DNA of 64,000 bases from Chitinophaga oryziterrae (GCF_009758125.1 NZ_WRXO01000001.1:930001-994000), one strand, 5' to 3'. Numbered from the stretch's first letter, positions 45,453 to 54,612 are shown. Translations and numbers: made by a program. Notes: a model not told the origin generated them from the sequence alone.

Positions 45453-46808
45453 TTACAGGATAAACGGTTTCCCGCCTACCATCACTTCCTGTCTTTCCTC
45501 GTCAAAAGTAGCTTTCTGCCCGGTACGAAAGGCTGCATTCGCCATGATCAGCGCTATCGAATGGGAATACGCTGCTTCTATAGGTGCATTAGCCGGCTTT
45601 CTGTCCCGCACACTCTGCATCCAGTTCCTCATATGCGCATTCGTCAAAGGATCTCCGCCTGTATTAGCGCCGGTAGATACTTTGCTTTCAGTAGAAGCTA
45701 ATGTCATTTCCGGCAAAAGATTCGCATGCATACCCATTTCCTGTGCTTCACGTTCTGTTAAACCACCGGTTGGACTGATCTTATTCTTATCAATGTCAAT
45801 TGTTCCTCCATTGGAGAAGTACATTTCCTTGGTTCCACCTGCAGAATTGGAGAACCTGGAGCTATACGCCACCTGGAACCCGCTCTTAGGATCATTATCA
45901 GGGCCATATTCAAACACCGCTGTTATTGTATCTGCATTGATACGCCCGTCTTTCCACTGGTAAATACCCCCATTGGCTACAGCGGTACGTGGGTGTTTCA
46001 ATCCGCTGAACCAATGCACAGTATCAATCTGATGGGTCATCCACTGGCCAAAAATACCGGAGGAATAAGGCCAGAAGAGACGGAATTCCAGGTACTTACG
46101 AGGATCCCATTTATCAGCAGGACGACTGGCAAGGAACCGTTTCCAGTCAGTATCCTGTTCCCTGATTTCCTTCACCAGTTCTGGTCTGCGCCAGCGTCCG
46201 GGCTGATTCACGTTCCATGTCATTTCTACCATAGAGATAGGCCCAAACTTACCGGATTTGATAAAGTCGTTGGCTGCATGATAACTATCTCCACTACGGC
46301 GTTGTGTACCCACCTGGAATATCTTACCGGATTCTTTCACGGCTTTCAGCGCTTTCCGCGCATCGTCCATTGTTTCCGCAAAGGGTTTCTCACAGTATAC
46401 ATCCATGCGGTTGCCCACGGCTTCTATCGTATGATAAGCATGCTGGAAATCGGCCGTAGCCACTATCACAGCATCCAGGTCTTTATTCTTGTATAATTCG
46501 TCATTATTGATATAGGCTTTGATATCATGACCGCCCTTTTGTTGCAGGAAAGCCTGTCCTTCTTCCCTACGCCTTTTCCAGATATCAGATACCCCGATGA
46601 TATCGAAGTTCAGCTCCCTGTTATTGTTATAAAAGCAGGGGAGTAGAGCCTGGCGGGCGCGGTCGGAGAAGCCAACCAGACCAACATTGACCCTGTCATT
46701 AGCCCCCATGATGCGGGCATAACTGCTGGCAGGTAGGCCCATTGCGCTGATAGTAACACCAGCGCCGGTGAGCAGTGATTGTTTCAGGAATTCACGACGT
46801 GATTTCAT
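45453..46808 (-). CDS. Secreted Gfo/Idh/MocA oxidoreductase with Tat signal
   Basis: A 451-residue protein whose N-terminus MKSRREFLKQSLLTGAGV is a twin-arginine (RR) signal. The Rossmann domain follows (NVGLVGFSDRARQALL), with CEKPFAETMDDARK as EKP motif and a substrate domain with GIFGQWMTHQIDTVHWFSG. These periplasmic oxidoreductases are often in glycan-use loci and can act as glycoside hydrolases. It is followed by a xylose-isomerase-like gene six bases downstream. Confidence 0.88.
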   Translation of the reverse strand: MKSRREFLKQSLLTGAGVTISAMGLPASSYARIMGANDRVNVGLVGFSDRARQALLPCFYNNNRELNFDIIGVSDIWKRRREEGQAFLQQKGGHDIKAYINNDELYKNKDLDAVIVATADFQHAYHTIEAVGNRMDVYCEKPFAETMDDARKALKAVKESGKIFQVGTQRRSGDSYHAANDFIKSGKFGPISMVEMTWNVNQPGRWRRPELVKEIREQDTDWKRFLASRPADKWDPRKYLEFRLFWPYSSGIFGQWMTHQIDTVHWFSGLKHPRTAVANGGIYQWKDGRINADTITAVFEYGPDNDPKSGFQVAYSSRFSNSAGGTKEMYFSNGGTIDIDKNKISPTGGLTEREAQEMGMHANLLPEMTLASTESKVSTGANTGGDPLTNAHMRNWMQSVRDRKPANAPIEAAYSHSIALIMANAAFRTGQKATFDEERQEVMVGGKPFIL

Positions 46809-46814
46809 TATATG

Positions 46815-47684
46815 TTATTTATAAGATGAGATGATTTGATTGCGTAAGTACTCAAGGGCAGGTCTTCCCTGTTTTTCCATATTATCCCAGCGGCATTCCA
46901 GGCTGATTTTCCCTGTAAAGCCAATACGATGCAATGCCAGCATATAGGGCCTGAAATCATCACCGGCCACACCGGGAGCTGTTCTCTTTTCTCTTTCAGC
47001 AATATGGCAATGCACCAGGTTTTTGCCCGCCTTTTCTATATTATCAGCGGTCTCATGCTCTTTCAGCATATGATAGATGTCTGCAGTTAATTTAAAATAA
47101 GGATGATGGACCGCATTCACGATATCATTGGCTTCGGCAAGGGTTGTTACGAAGTTGGTCTCCGTCGTGTTCAGGTTCTCAATGGCAATGGTACAATCAT
47201 AACGGGCGGCTATCACGGCCATCTTGCGGCATAAGTTCACAAACTGCAACCGTACTGTATCATGATTAATCCCATCCGGGATATTCCTGGCAGTCCCGCT
47301 TCCCAGCACAATTGTCTTTATCCCGGTAATCTTTGCCCGCTGCATCACTATATCCACGTATGTAAGTACCTGGTTTTCATTTACTGCTGGTCCTACCAGT
47401 TTCATAGTTCCTGGAAAAAAACCGTTACAGTTCTCCAGCTTACAACGCATTTTGCGGATCTGCTGTAATTGCAAACGGAACGTATCTTCCGGAATATCAG
47501 GCGATAATATCCTGGTGACCGTCTCTTCTATATAGGTAAACCCTTCGGCATACAGAAGACTGTCATTCTTGTAAGAAGTGGTCATCCCAAGCATGGGTAA
47601 CCTGGTTTGTGCATTCGATTGCAAAACAAAGAAGAATATAGCGCAAAATGGCCATCTGAGGTAGTTTTTCATAATATTTTTCAT
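46815..47684 (-). CDS. Secreted sugar phosphate isomerase/epimerase-like TIM barrel
   Basis: A 289-residue protein with a signal peptide (FFVLQSNAQ). The AP-endonuclease-2/xylose-isomerase barrel pattern shows in CTIAIENLNTTETNFV, FKLTADIYHMLKEH and LVHCHIAEREKRTAPGVAGDDFRPYM, whose Glu, Asp and His residues are the usual metal ligands. It likely modifies a sugar or inositol-like substrate together with the Tat oxidoreductase. Gene order: this gene first, then the oxidoreductase. Confidence 0.85.
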   Translation of the reverse strand: MKNIMKNYLRWPFCAIFFFVLQSNAQTRLPMLGMTTSYKNDSLLYAEGFTYIEETVTRILSPDIPEDTFRLQLQQIRKMRCKLENCNGFFPGTMKLVGPAVNENQVLTYVDIVMQRAKITGIKTIVLGSGTARNIPDGINHDTVRLQFVNLCRKMAVIAARYDCTIAIENLNTTETNFVTTLAEANDIVNAVHHPYFKLTADIYHMLKEHETADNIEKAGKNLVHCHIAEREKRTAPGVAGDDFRPYMLALHRIGFTGKISLECRWDNMEKQGRPALEYLRNQIISSYK

Positions 47685-47842
47685 AAACGCAGATGGTAAA
47701 AGTTAGGAACAAAATTTTATAAATCCAAAAACCGGGATTTTCTCATTTAAATAAAATAGCTGAACTTTAAGTGTACAAATAGCCACCTATGGCTGACAAA
47801 GACACTAATATTGCTTAACTTCGCGCCCCAAATTGATACTTT

Positions 47843-48667
47843 ATGAACCGACAGGAATTGGTGAATCTGATAAAGGAAAAGCAATCTTATCTCTGTATCG
47901 GACTCGATACGGACTTACATAAGATTCCCCGTCACCTGCTTTCTTATCCAGATCCGATATTTGCTTTTAATAAAGCCATTATTGATGCTACAAAAGACCT
48001 TTGTGTGTCTTATAAGATCAATACCGCTTTTTATGAATGCATGGGCATCCGTGGCTGGGAAAGTCTGCAACGTACCGTTGAATACATCCCTTCCGGTTTA
48101 TTCACCATTGCAGACGCTAAACGCGGGGATATCGGCAATACCTCTACCCAGTACGCCAAGACCTTCTTTGAAACATATAAGTTCGATGCGGTGACTGTTG
48201 CTCCCTATATGGGCCGCGACAGTGTACTGCCTTTCCTTTCCTTCCATGAAAAATGGACCATTATGCTGGGGCTTACTTCCAATGAAGGCAACAGCGACTT
48301 CCAGATGCAGCAGATGGGCGGTGAATACCTCTACGAAAAGGTACTTAAAGCCGGAATGACCTGGGGGACCCCGGACAACCTGATGTTTGTCATCGGCGCA
48401 ACCAATGACCCTGCCCAGCTGGCACATATCCGTAAACTGGTGCCTGATCACTTCTTCCTGGTGCCAGGTGTCGGCGCTCAGGGGGGCAGCTTACAGGAAA
48501 TCTCCGCCAATGCGATGAACAAAGACTGTGGTCTGCTGGTAAATGCCAGTCGTTCCATCATCTATGCCGGTAACGGAGAAGACTTTGCCCAGGATGCCCG
48601 TGCAGCCGCCCAGGAATTACAAAGGGAAATGGTGGAATACCTGGAAGCTGCATTTGCTGACATTTAG
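47843..48667 (+). CDS. pyrF: Orotidine 5'-phosphate decarboxylase, long type
   Basis: A 274-residue protein beginning LCIGLDTDLHKIPRHL. The catalytic motif is FTIADAKRGDIGNTSTQYA, and later FLVPGVGAQGGSLQEISA binds the phosphate. It belongs to the longer class found in Bacteroidetes and mycobacteria. It makes UMP. It is 25 bases before the acyl-CoA dehydrogenase. Confidence 0.95.
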   Translation: MNRQELVNLIKEKQSYLCIGLDTDLHKIPRHLLSYPDPIFAFNKAIIDATKDLCVSYKINTAFYECMGIRGWESLQRTVEYIPSGLFTIADAKRGDIGNTSTQYAKTFFETYKFDAVTVAPYMGRDSVLPFLSFHEKWTIMLGLTSNEGNSDFQMQQMGGEYLYEKVLKAGMTWGTPDNLMFVIGATNDPAQLAHIRKLVPDHFFLVPGVGAQGGSLQEISANAMNKDCGLLVNASRSIIYAGNGEDFAQDARAAAQELQREMVEYLEAAFADI

Positions 48668-48692
48668 TATATTACAGCATAACGTTCTCCAC

Positions 48693-49874
48693 ATGCTGAA
48701 AGACTTGTTTCAATCCCCCGATTATTTTCAGGTAGATGATCTGCTCACTCCGGAACACCTGCTGGTGCGCGATACCGTGCGTCAATGGGTGAAGAAAGAG
48801 GTGTCTCCCATTATTGAAGATGCCTGCCAGCAGGCAACTTTTCCCAAACAAATCCTTAAAGGTCTGGGAGAGATGGGATGTTTCGGGCCTACCATCCCCC
48901 AGGAATACGGCGGAGGGGGAATGGACCATATCGCATACGGGCTCATGATGCAGGAACTGGAAAGGGGCGACAGCGGTATCCGCTCTACTGCTTCTGTACA
49001 GGGATCGCTGGTGATGTACCCTATTTTTACCTTCGGCAGTGAAGAGCAGAAACGTAAATTCCTGCCGAAACTGGCAAGTGGAGAATGGATGGGCTGTTTC
49101 GGCCTTACAGAGCCCGACTACGGCTCTGATCCTTCCAGCATGATCACCAACTTCCGCGATACAGGGGATGATCATGTTATCCTCAACGGCGCTAAAATGT
49201 GGATCTCTAATGCGCCCTTTGCACAGGTGGCCGTTGTATGGGCCAAAGATGAAACCGGTACGATCCGGGGTATCATCGTGGAGAGGGGGATGCCCGGATT
49301 TACCACTCCGGAAACCAAAGGCAAGTGGAGCCTGCGGGCCAGCGCCACCGGCGAACTGGTATTCGACAATGTAAAAGTCCCTAAATCAAATATTCTCCCC
49401 AATGTAAAAGGATTGAAAGGCCCGTTAAGCTGTCTTTCATCTGCCCGTTATGGTATTGCGTGGGGAGTAGTAGGTGCGGCAATGGATTGTTACGATGCCG
49501 CTTTGCGTTACTCAAAAGAACGCATTCAGTTCGGCAAGCCTATCGGCGGTTTCCAGTTGACGCAAAAGAAGCTGGCGGAGATGATCACAGAGATCACGAA
49601 AGCACAGTTGCTGAACTGGCGGCTGGGAGTACTTAAAAACGAAGGCAAGGCCACGCCTGCACAGATATCCATGGCAAAGCGTAATTCCTGCGAAATAGCC
49701 ACTAAAATAGCCCGGGATGCACGGTCTATGCTGGGAGGTATGGGCATTACCGGGGAATACCCCATTATGCGCCATATGATGAACCTGGAAAGTGTGATCA
49801 CTTATGAAGGTACCCATGAAATTCATTTGCTTATTACCGGGCAGGATATAACCGGTTTAGACGCTTTTCATTAA
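48693..49874 (+). CDS. Acyl-CoA dehydrogenase, glutaryl-CoA dehydrogenase-like
   Basis: A 393-residue protein from the ATG at 48693 (an ORF start at 48543 lies in pyrF). EYGGGGMDHIAYGLMMQELERGDSGIRSTASVQ, CFGLTEPDYGSDPSSM and YEGTHEIHLLITGQDITGLDAF are the GcdH-type blocks; Glu of YEGTHE is the general base. It would oxidise glutaryl-CoA or a similar dicarboxylyl-CoA in lysine or tryptophan breakdown. Upstream proximity to pyrF implies a common transcript but no shared pathway. Confidence 0.9.
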   Translation: MLKDLFQSPDYFQVDDLLTPEHLLVRDTVRQWVKKEVSPIIEDACQQATFPKQILKGLGEMGCFGPTIPQEYGGGGMDHIAYGLMMQELERGDSGIRSTASVQGSLVMYPIFTFGSEEQKRKFLPKLASGEWMGCFGLTEPDYGSDPSSMITNFRDTGDDHVILNGAKMWISNAPFAQVAVVWAKDETGTIRGIIVERGMPGFTTPETKGKWSLRASATGELVFDNVKVPKSNILPNVKGLKGPLSCLSSARYGIAWGVVGAAMDCYDAALRYSKERIQFGKPIGGFQLTQKKLAEMITEITKAQLLNWRLGVLKNEGKATPAQISMAKRNSCEIATKIARDARSMLGGMGITGEYPIMRHMMNLESVITYEGTHEIHLLITGQDITGLDAFH

Positions 49875-49891
49875 GAAGATCTCCCATCGAT

Positions 49892-50869
49892 ATGATTAGG
49901 ATTTTTATTTTCCTGCTGTTTATTTCTATTAACACAACTGCTCAACACCTGATGGTTTTCGAAGGAAAAGCACAGGGTACTTATTACATCGTAAAGTATC
50001 TCTCCACAGATACTACCTCTTTACAACATCCTATAGATTCCATTTTCGCCAGTATAGATCATTCCTTATCTCTGTACCAGCCAGGCTCTCTTATTAACCG
50101 GTTTAATGCAGGAGACAGGATAGAGATGGATGAACACATGCGTGCCGTGGTAGAAAAATCTTTATGGATCAGTAAAGCAACAGCCGGTGCTTTCGATATC
50201 ACCGTAAAACCGTTGGTAGATGTATGGGGATTCGGGGTACACCGCCCGGCTGTACAAACAGTACCATCCGCAGATACTTTAAAACAGGTTTTAAAACGCG
50301 TAGGGTATAAAAATTTACGGATTAAAAATAACTGGTTGATAAAAAAACAAGCAGGTGTAGAGATAGATTGTGATGGGATTGCCCAGGGATATACCTCAGA
50401 TGTACTGGCTCATTTTTTAGAACTGCATAACATCAAAAATTACCTGGTAGATGTAGGTGGAGAACTATGCAGTAAGGGGGTAAACCAGCATAACAAAACC
50501 TGGACAGTAGGAATAGAGAGAACAGATGCTGAACAACCAGCTGTATTGGAACTAAAAGATAAGGCTATCACCACCAGTGGCAACTACCGCCGCTTTTTTG
50601 AACAGGGAGGTGTCCACTTCGCCCATACAATAGATCCTGTCAGCGGACAGGCACTGCACAGCAACATCGTTAGTGTAACAGTCATTGCAGAAAATGCAAT
50701 GACTGCAGATGGTTTCGATAATGCGCTCATATTAATGGGTATAGAAAAAGCCCTGAAATTTATACAACAATACGGACTGGAAGTCTACTTTATTTACAAA
50801 GACACAGATGGTATTATCAAAGAAAAATTCTCCCCCGGATTTGAAAAATTACTAGCAAAACAAATGTAA
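49892..50869 (+). CDS. apbE: FAD:protein FMN transferase ApbE
   Basis: A 325-residue protein with a signal peptide (INTTAQ). GTYYIVKYLS, IDHSLSLYQPGSLINRFNAG, IDCDGIAQGYTSD and NYLVDVGGELCSKG are ApbE core motifs; ATTSGNYRRFF-like TTSGNYRRFFE completes the active site. It attaches FMN to threonines of periplasmic flavoproteins such as Rnf/Nqr subunits. It is 17 bases after the acyl-CoA dehydrogenase. Confidence 0.93.
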   Translation: MIRIFIFLLFISINTTAQHLMVFEGKAQGTYYIVKYLSTDTTSLQHPIDSIFASIDHSLSLYQPGSLINRFNAGDRIEMDEHMRAVVEKSLWISKATAGAFDITVKPLVDVWGFGVHRPAVQTVPSADTLKQVLKRVGYKNLRIKNNWLIKKQAGVEIDCDGIAQGYTSDVLAHFLELHNIKNYLVDVGGELCSKGVNQHNKTWTVGIERTDAEQPAVLELKDKAITTSGNYRRFFEQGGVHFAHTIDPVSGQALHSNIVSVTVIAENAMTADGFDNALILMGIEKALKFIQQYGLEVYFIYKDTDGIIKEKFSPGFEKLLAKQM

Positions 50870-50942
50870 AGGTTGCTGATTCCGGGAAGCTTTCGAAATA
50901 GTATTCCCCTTATGTCAAAAGGAAATCACTGTCTATAAAAAA

Positions 50943-50964
50943 GGGGGCTGCGTATGCAGTCCCC
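50943..50964. terminator. Terminator after the outer-membrane protein gene
   Basis: GGGGCTGC-GTAT-GCAGTCCCC (imperfect by one base) with CCTTTTTT on the minus-strand side, so it serves the gene ending at 50996. Confidence 0.75.
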
Positions 50965-50995
50965 AACCTTGGTTTTATAGAATACGTGATAATTC

Positions 50996-51616
50996 TTAGT
51001 TAATATGTAGTCTCAGACCCACGTTAGCCTGTATCACATTATAACTGGTAATTTCCTGCATTTTATAAGGAGAATAGGAATACTGCACATTCGCGTTAAA
51101 CAATAACGGAGAACCCTTGCCGAATGGTATATTAATCCCGATTTCAGGAGAGGCCATAAACTGCCACTTGTCATACTTATCGGAAAACTCTCCGTAAAAC
51201 TTATTGTATTCCATACTGGCCGCACCAGCTGCTAATCCTACATATGGGATTACAGCAGCATCCGGCTTCGCCAACTGGTACTGTACAGTAGCCAGTATTG
51301 GTACTACCTGTAGCGTACGTGTCTGTACTGCTGATATTTCACCACCATCTATATGATACACCGCACGTGGCAGCTTCTGAAAAAACTCCTGGTAGCCCGA
51401 CCGGAGCCCTACTGACAGCCGGTCGTTCAGATGGTATTGTAACCCGGCAGTCCATCCGCGGAAGCTGGTTTTATCGGTATAATCCTTCAGAGATCCCAAA
51501 GGTTGCGCAATAGAATAATCAACATTTACAGATAATGGAGAGCGCATCTGGGCAAATGCAGTTTGCATACCCATACAGGCAATCATCAACAAAATCCCGT
51601 TCTTTAAGCTTTTCAT
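50996..51616 (-). CDS. Outer-membrane beta-barrel protein
   Basis: A 206-residue protein with a signal peptide (MQTAFAQ). Alternating strands such as WTAGLQYHLNDRLSVGLRSGYQEF and FNANVQYSYSPYKM and a C-terminal aromatic-poor end (VGLRLHIN) fit a small porin-like barrel of the OmpA/OprF type. It lies seven bases downstream of the DUF4136 lipoprotein gene, with which it is probably co-transcribed. Pore or adhesion function cannot be told. Confidence 0.8.
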   Translation of the reverse strand: MKSLKNGILLMIACMGMQTAFAQMRSPLSVNVDYSIAQPLGSLKDYTDKTSFRGWTAGLQYHLNDRLSVGLRSGYQEFFQKLPRAVYHIDGGEISAVQTRTLQVVPILATVQYQLAKPDAAVIPYVGLAAGAASMEYNKFYGEFSDKYDKWQFMASPEIGINIPFGKGSPLLFNANVQYSYSPYKMQEITSYNVIQANVGLRLHIN

Positions 51617-51622
51617 CTGTAA

Positions 51623-52255
51623 TTATTTTGAAGTTGTAAGATAGGCAGACTGTGCAAAAACTGCTGTCACCATGGAGTCTACATTAGCTATATCCCATAC
51701 GCCGGAACCCCGTAGCATCGCATTCCATATCGCTACCAGTTCGTTGTTCTTTGGATTCTTCAGATCTATGAGATCTATGGAAACAGCTCTTTCTCTCTGA
51801 TATACCTGGTAATAAGACGGCCAGTAGTATCCATATCCCGGATATCCCCAGTAAAACGGATCATAATACCCGCCAATACCGCTCCAGTAGCCAGGATCAT
51901 AATAAATTGCGCTGTAGGTGTTATCGATACGCGTCAGGTTCACGGCCAGGTCTGGTTTGGCGGATTTACCCACCAGTGTATAACCTTTTGCGACCATGGC
52001 AGCCGAGACATCTGCTATCAGTTTTTTATCATAATCTGTCAATGCACGCTCATCCTTACCTGAGTTGCTGATGACAGCCACAGAATCGGCGATGCTAAAA
52101 GTTTTGTAAGAGGTAAAATCGACACTGTCTGCGCGATTCGTGACATAAATCCTGGATTCCTCGTCTGTCATATTCTTCAGCGGGTCCTTACTGCAACTGC
52201 TGATGGACACTGCCAGTCCCAGCATTGCGCTCATTAAATACATGACTCTTTTCAT
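51623..52255 (-). CDS. DUF4136 family lipoprotein
   Basis: A 210-residue protein with a lipobox at VSISSC (Cys21). DFTSYKTFSIADSVAVISNSGKDERALTDYDKKLIADVSAAMVAKGYT is the DUF4136 core. A Tyr/Gly-rich loop (DPGYWSGIGGYYDPFYWGYPG) is a low-complexity surface feature. It is anchored in the outer membrane or inner membrane leaflet. Family function is unknown. Confidence 0.85.
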   Translation of the reverse strand: MKRVMYLMSAMLGLAVSISSCSKDPLKNMTDEESRIYVTNRADSVDFTSYKTFSIADSVAVISNSGKDERALTDYDKKLIADVSAAMVAKGYTLVGKSAKPDLAVNLTRIDNTYSAIYYDPGYWSGIGGYYDPFYWGYPGYGYYWPSYYQVYQRERAVSIDLIDLKNPKNNELVAIWNAMLRGSGVWDIANVDSMVTAVFAQSAYLTTSK

Positions 52256-52394
52256 ATACTCGGGTTTATATTTTGCTGCTTCAGGGAGGTAGGGGGATAA
52301 CGAGGTTTATTGCTGATTAACAATCACCAGACATGATCATTAAACGCATTAGATACGAGTATGTTACTTAAAGTTTACAGCAGAAATGTTAAAG

Positions 52395-53024
52395 TCAGCT
52401 TAAAATGGATTTTTGGGCTAAAACCTCTTTTAACTGAAGAGGAGAGGTGAAATGAACGCCTTCTATTCCACAGGCAGCGGCGCCTGCTATATTGCGTTGA
52501 TTATCATCTATAAAGAGGGTGTTTTGTGCATCGATATTATACCTGGTCAACAGCAGTTCATAGAACTCTGCCTGTGGCTTACGCATCTTCTCCCTGCCGG
52601 ATACAACAATGCCATCAAACCACTGTAAAAAGGGATACAACAGTAACGCCAGCGGAAAGGTCTCATTAGACCAGTTCGTCAGCGCATACAATTTATAACG
52701 ATTGCTTTCTTTTAAAGCTTTGAGGATATTTACAGTGTCTTCTATAGGGCCCCCCAGCATTTCTTTCCAGCGGCCATAAAAAGCACGGATATGCGCTTCG
52801 TATTCCGGATGTTCACTGATCAGCATTTCTGTTGCATCCTGCAGACTTCTGCCGGCATCCTGTTCTTCGTTCCAGTCTGATGTACAGATATTCTCCAGGA
52901 AAAAGTCTGTTTCTGCCGCAGTAGCGAAGATCTTACTATATAGGTAACGGGGATTCCAATCTATCAGCACGGCGCCAAGATCGAATACCAGGTTAGAATA
53001 TTGTTTTGCAGCATCAGTGTTCAT
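52395..53024 (-). CDS. HAD-superfamily hydrolase
   Basis: A 209-residue protein from the ATG at 53024. VFDLGAVLIDWNP carries motif I (with the nucleophile Asp; the second Asp is replaced by Ala-Val-Leu pattern typical of the YihX group), YALTNWSNETFP motif II, and LFIDDNQRNIAGAAACGIEGVHF motif III/IV. It is a phosphatase-like enzyme of the epoxide-hydrolase N-terminal/YihX type. The TTG start at 53042 is rejected because an ATG exists six codons later. Confidence 0.87.
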   Translation of the reverse strand: MNTDAAKQYSNLVFDLGAVLIDWNPRYLYSKIFATAAETDFFLENICTSDWNEEQDAGRSLQDATEMLISEHPEYEAHIRAFYGRWKEMLGGPIEDTVNILKALKESNRYKLYALTNWSNETFPLALLLYPFLQWFDGIVVSGREKMRKPQAEFYELLLTRYNIDAQNTLFIDDNQRNIAGAAACGIEGVHFTSPLQLKEVLAQKSILS

Positions 53025-53199
53025 GAAATAAAGATAATGCAATTTATAAATTATGGAAAAATATAAATTGTGTGAGCGTGTATATACTGATCAGACAGAC
53101 TTATTGAATTGATAAACATTCTTTCAAGTATGATTTTTGACTGATGACTTAAGATAACCCATTTAAAATCATTTCTTTAACAGGAAACTGTGAATTAAA

Positions 53200-53230
53200 T
53201 TTGTTCGTTATCAAAAACAAGCTATTTTTG
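53200..53230 (+). promoter_or_regulatory. tRNA-Leu promoter
   Basis: TTTG (53200-53203), 19-base spacer, TATTTTTG (53223-53230), the exact Bacteroidetes spacing. The tRNA starts 16 bases downstream. Confidence 0.7.
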
Positions 53231-53246
53231 CATCCGCTTCAAAGCT

Positions 53247-53330
53247 GCGGAGGTGGCGAAATTGGTAGACGCGCTACTTTGAGGTGGTAGTGCCTGAAAG
53301 GGCTTGGGAGTTCGAATCTCCTCTTCCGCA
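53247..53330 (+). tRNA. tRNA-Leu (anticodon GAG)
   Basis: 84-base class II tRNA. The acceptor arm GCGGAGG pairs with CTTCCGC, the anticodon stem is CTACT/GGTAG with loop TTGAGGT, so the anticodon is GAG (53281-53283). A long variable arm follows and the T-arm TTCGAATC is present. CCA is not encoded. An AT-rich accessory block begins just behind it. Confidence 0.95.
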
Positions 53331-53340
53331 CGCAACATTA

Positions 53341-53367
53341 AACCTGCTCATCGAGCAGGTTTTTTTG
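53341..53367 (+). terminator. Terminator of tRNA-Leu
   Basis: AACCTGCTC-ATC-GAGCAGGTT followed by a T-run. Confidence 0.85.
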
Positions 53368-53684
53368 TGCCCGTAACATTCTTAGGAATATCATTCTGAT
53401 CCCTGTTTGATCCATATACTATCTGAAGTTATACTCGTCCATAATCGCAATTATTTTGTAGTATAGTATTCGAAAACCTTTGTTAATTCGATGTAATTTC
53501 AAATTTTTCAACAAAAACGACTGCTATGGTCGTTGTCTTTTTAGATCAATTACCTGATCTGTCTGTCAATTGATTTAGTTGTTGTCTTTATGAGTAAGTT
53601 TAAGCCAATTGTTTGATGTATCTCTCAATATCTGATTGATACTTAGATTATCAATATCTCTTGGTGTAACGGTTTTGATTTTAC
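53368..53684. other. AT-rich intergenic stretch without coding signal
   Basis: No ORF with plausible composition is seen on either strand. Small dyads occur, such as AACGAC-GTCGTT around 53515-53535 and repeats of the pentamer-like TTGTCTTT at 53537 and 53582, but no function can be assigned. It separates tRNA-Leu from the first HTH gene. Confidence 0.5.
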
Positions 53685-53692
53685 TATATTTG
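53685..53692 (+). promoter_or_regulatory. -7 box of HTH gene 1
   Basis: TATATTTG in the context TTTTACTATATTTGC, which is repeated at the second HTH gene (55438). Confidence 0.6.
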
Positions 53693-53734
53693 CGTCATAG
53701 TTGCCGTACTACAATACTGAATGCAATATAAAAT

Positions 53735-53780
53735 GTACGATAATCGTACTAAGCACAGTGAAAATATAAATTAATCGTAC
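53735..53780 (+). promoter_or_regulatory. Operator-like palindrome upstream of HTH gene 1
   Basis: GTACGATAATCGTAC (53735-53749) is a perfect 7-base inverted repeat with one central base. A half-site AATCGTACC follows at 53773-53780. The half-site GATAATCGTAC is also used upstream of the second HTH gene, so autoregulation by the HTH proteins is a reasonable inference. Confidence 0.6.
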
Positions 53781-53816
53781 CAATTAGATATCCGTAAGAT
53801 TTAACCTCTAACTTAA

Positions 53817-54197
53817 ATGAAACTCAAAGAAGAGTACAATCGCCTTGTTAAATCTGTAAAAGCAAATGCGAAAGAATCGGGTAATAAGATAAAGAATGAG
53901 GAGATTGCAAAACGCCTTGGCTTTACAAAATCTTATTTTTCTGAACTCTTAAAGGGGAGTCTTGCTGTAAAAGAAGAACATATTGAAGGGTTTAAAGCGT
54001 ATTTCAGTAAAGAATTAAGTGGGGACGTGAAACCTGCGCCGGCATGGGATTCAATGAACAGGGAGCGCGCGCTTATTAAAGTGTTGTTACATGAGGTAGC
54101 GAAGTTAAAATCGGCAGCTACCGGTGCAGCGATAGAAGTAGTGTTGGCGGAATTTGAGAAAGATACAAGGGATGTGATGAATGAGTTGAATGATTAG
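53817..54197 (+). CDS. Small HTH (XRE-like) DNA-binding protein 1
   Basis: A 126-residue protein. Residues 25-50 (NEEIAKRLGFTKSYFSELLKG) form a helix-turn-helix of XRE/lambda-repressor type, followed by a linker DVKPAPAWDSMN and a C-terminal helical segment ending FEKDTRDVMNELND that may dimerise. It is a clear paralogue of the protein at 55556: the first 70 codons match almost base for base. No toxin or peptidase domain is attached. It faces the first WYF micro-ORF. Confidence 0.85.
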   Translation: MKLKEEYNRLVKSVKANAKESGNKIKNEEIAKRLGFTKSYFSELLKGSLAVKEEHIEGFKAYFSKELSGDVKPAPAWDSMNRERALIKVLLHEVAKLKSAATGAAIEVVLAEFEKDTRDVMNELND

Positions 54198-54284
54198 AAC
54201 AGAAAAGCTAGAATTAACCACCTTCTCCATTATCCTAACCCACTTCTTCTTCAAATCCTCAGCTAAATCAGTACCTCACATAAG

Positions 54285-54446
54285 TTATCTGCCTGTCAGC
54301 GGATCAGCGGAATTATTTAAATTATTTATCAGGGAATCTTCTTTGGGTATAGGGGCAAAGTACCAGACCAGGGAGGCTTTGTCTGTGATAGTTTGCTGCT
54401 TTTGTACTTTTGTTTTCTTGTTTTTCTTAAGTTTTTTTACCTGCAT
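54285..54446 (-). CDS. Lys-rich micro-protein with WYF motif, copy A
   Basis: A 53-residue ORF. It opens MQVKKLKKNKKTKVQKQQ, has SLVWYFAPIPKED in the middle and ends SADPLTGR. The basic N-terminus, the LxWYF core and the following PKE are shared with copy C, and WYF with copy B. It lies convergent to HTH gene 1, 88 bases past its stop, and is preceded by the structured element at 54569-54612. Conservation among three independent copies is the main evidence that it is translated. Confidence 0.55.
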   Translation of the reverse strand: MQVKKLKKNKKTKVQKQQTITDKASLVWYFAPIPKEDSLINNLNNSADPLTGR

Positions 54447-54568
54447 TTTCATTACCGTGTTTCAATTAATAAAGCTCATAACGAATCAAATGAAAATCAT
54501 TTGTTCGAAATGTAAAAGAGAGGAGTATTGCTACGCCCTAATTGTCGATTGCTTTGGTGAAACATTAA

Positions 54569-54612
54569 CCCGATTGGTTACGGCGGGTGCCTCCTAAATA
54601 TTTCTAGGAGAC
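54569..54612 (-). ncRNA. Structured repeat element, copy 1
   Basis: On the minus strand a 9-pair stem TGTCTCCTA/TAGGAGGCA (8-base loop, one G-T pair) is followed by CCC and the conserved GCCGTAACCAATCGGG. It starts 123 bases upstream of micro-ORF copy A. The stem sequence differs completely from copies 2 and 3 while the pairing is kept. Direction of function is an inference. Confidence 0.5.

Noticed and set aside
54490-54597. 35-codon ORF on the plus strand with CxxC ending inside structured element copy 1.
   Set aside because: Its 3' half is the repeat element itself, and the frame is not kept in the other two copies, so it is not conserved as protein.
54190-54597. 135-codon plus-strand ORF overlapping HTH gene 1.
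   Set aside because: Read from a non-preferred start and antisense to the better-supported micro-ORF; composition is not protein-like.
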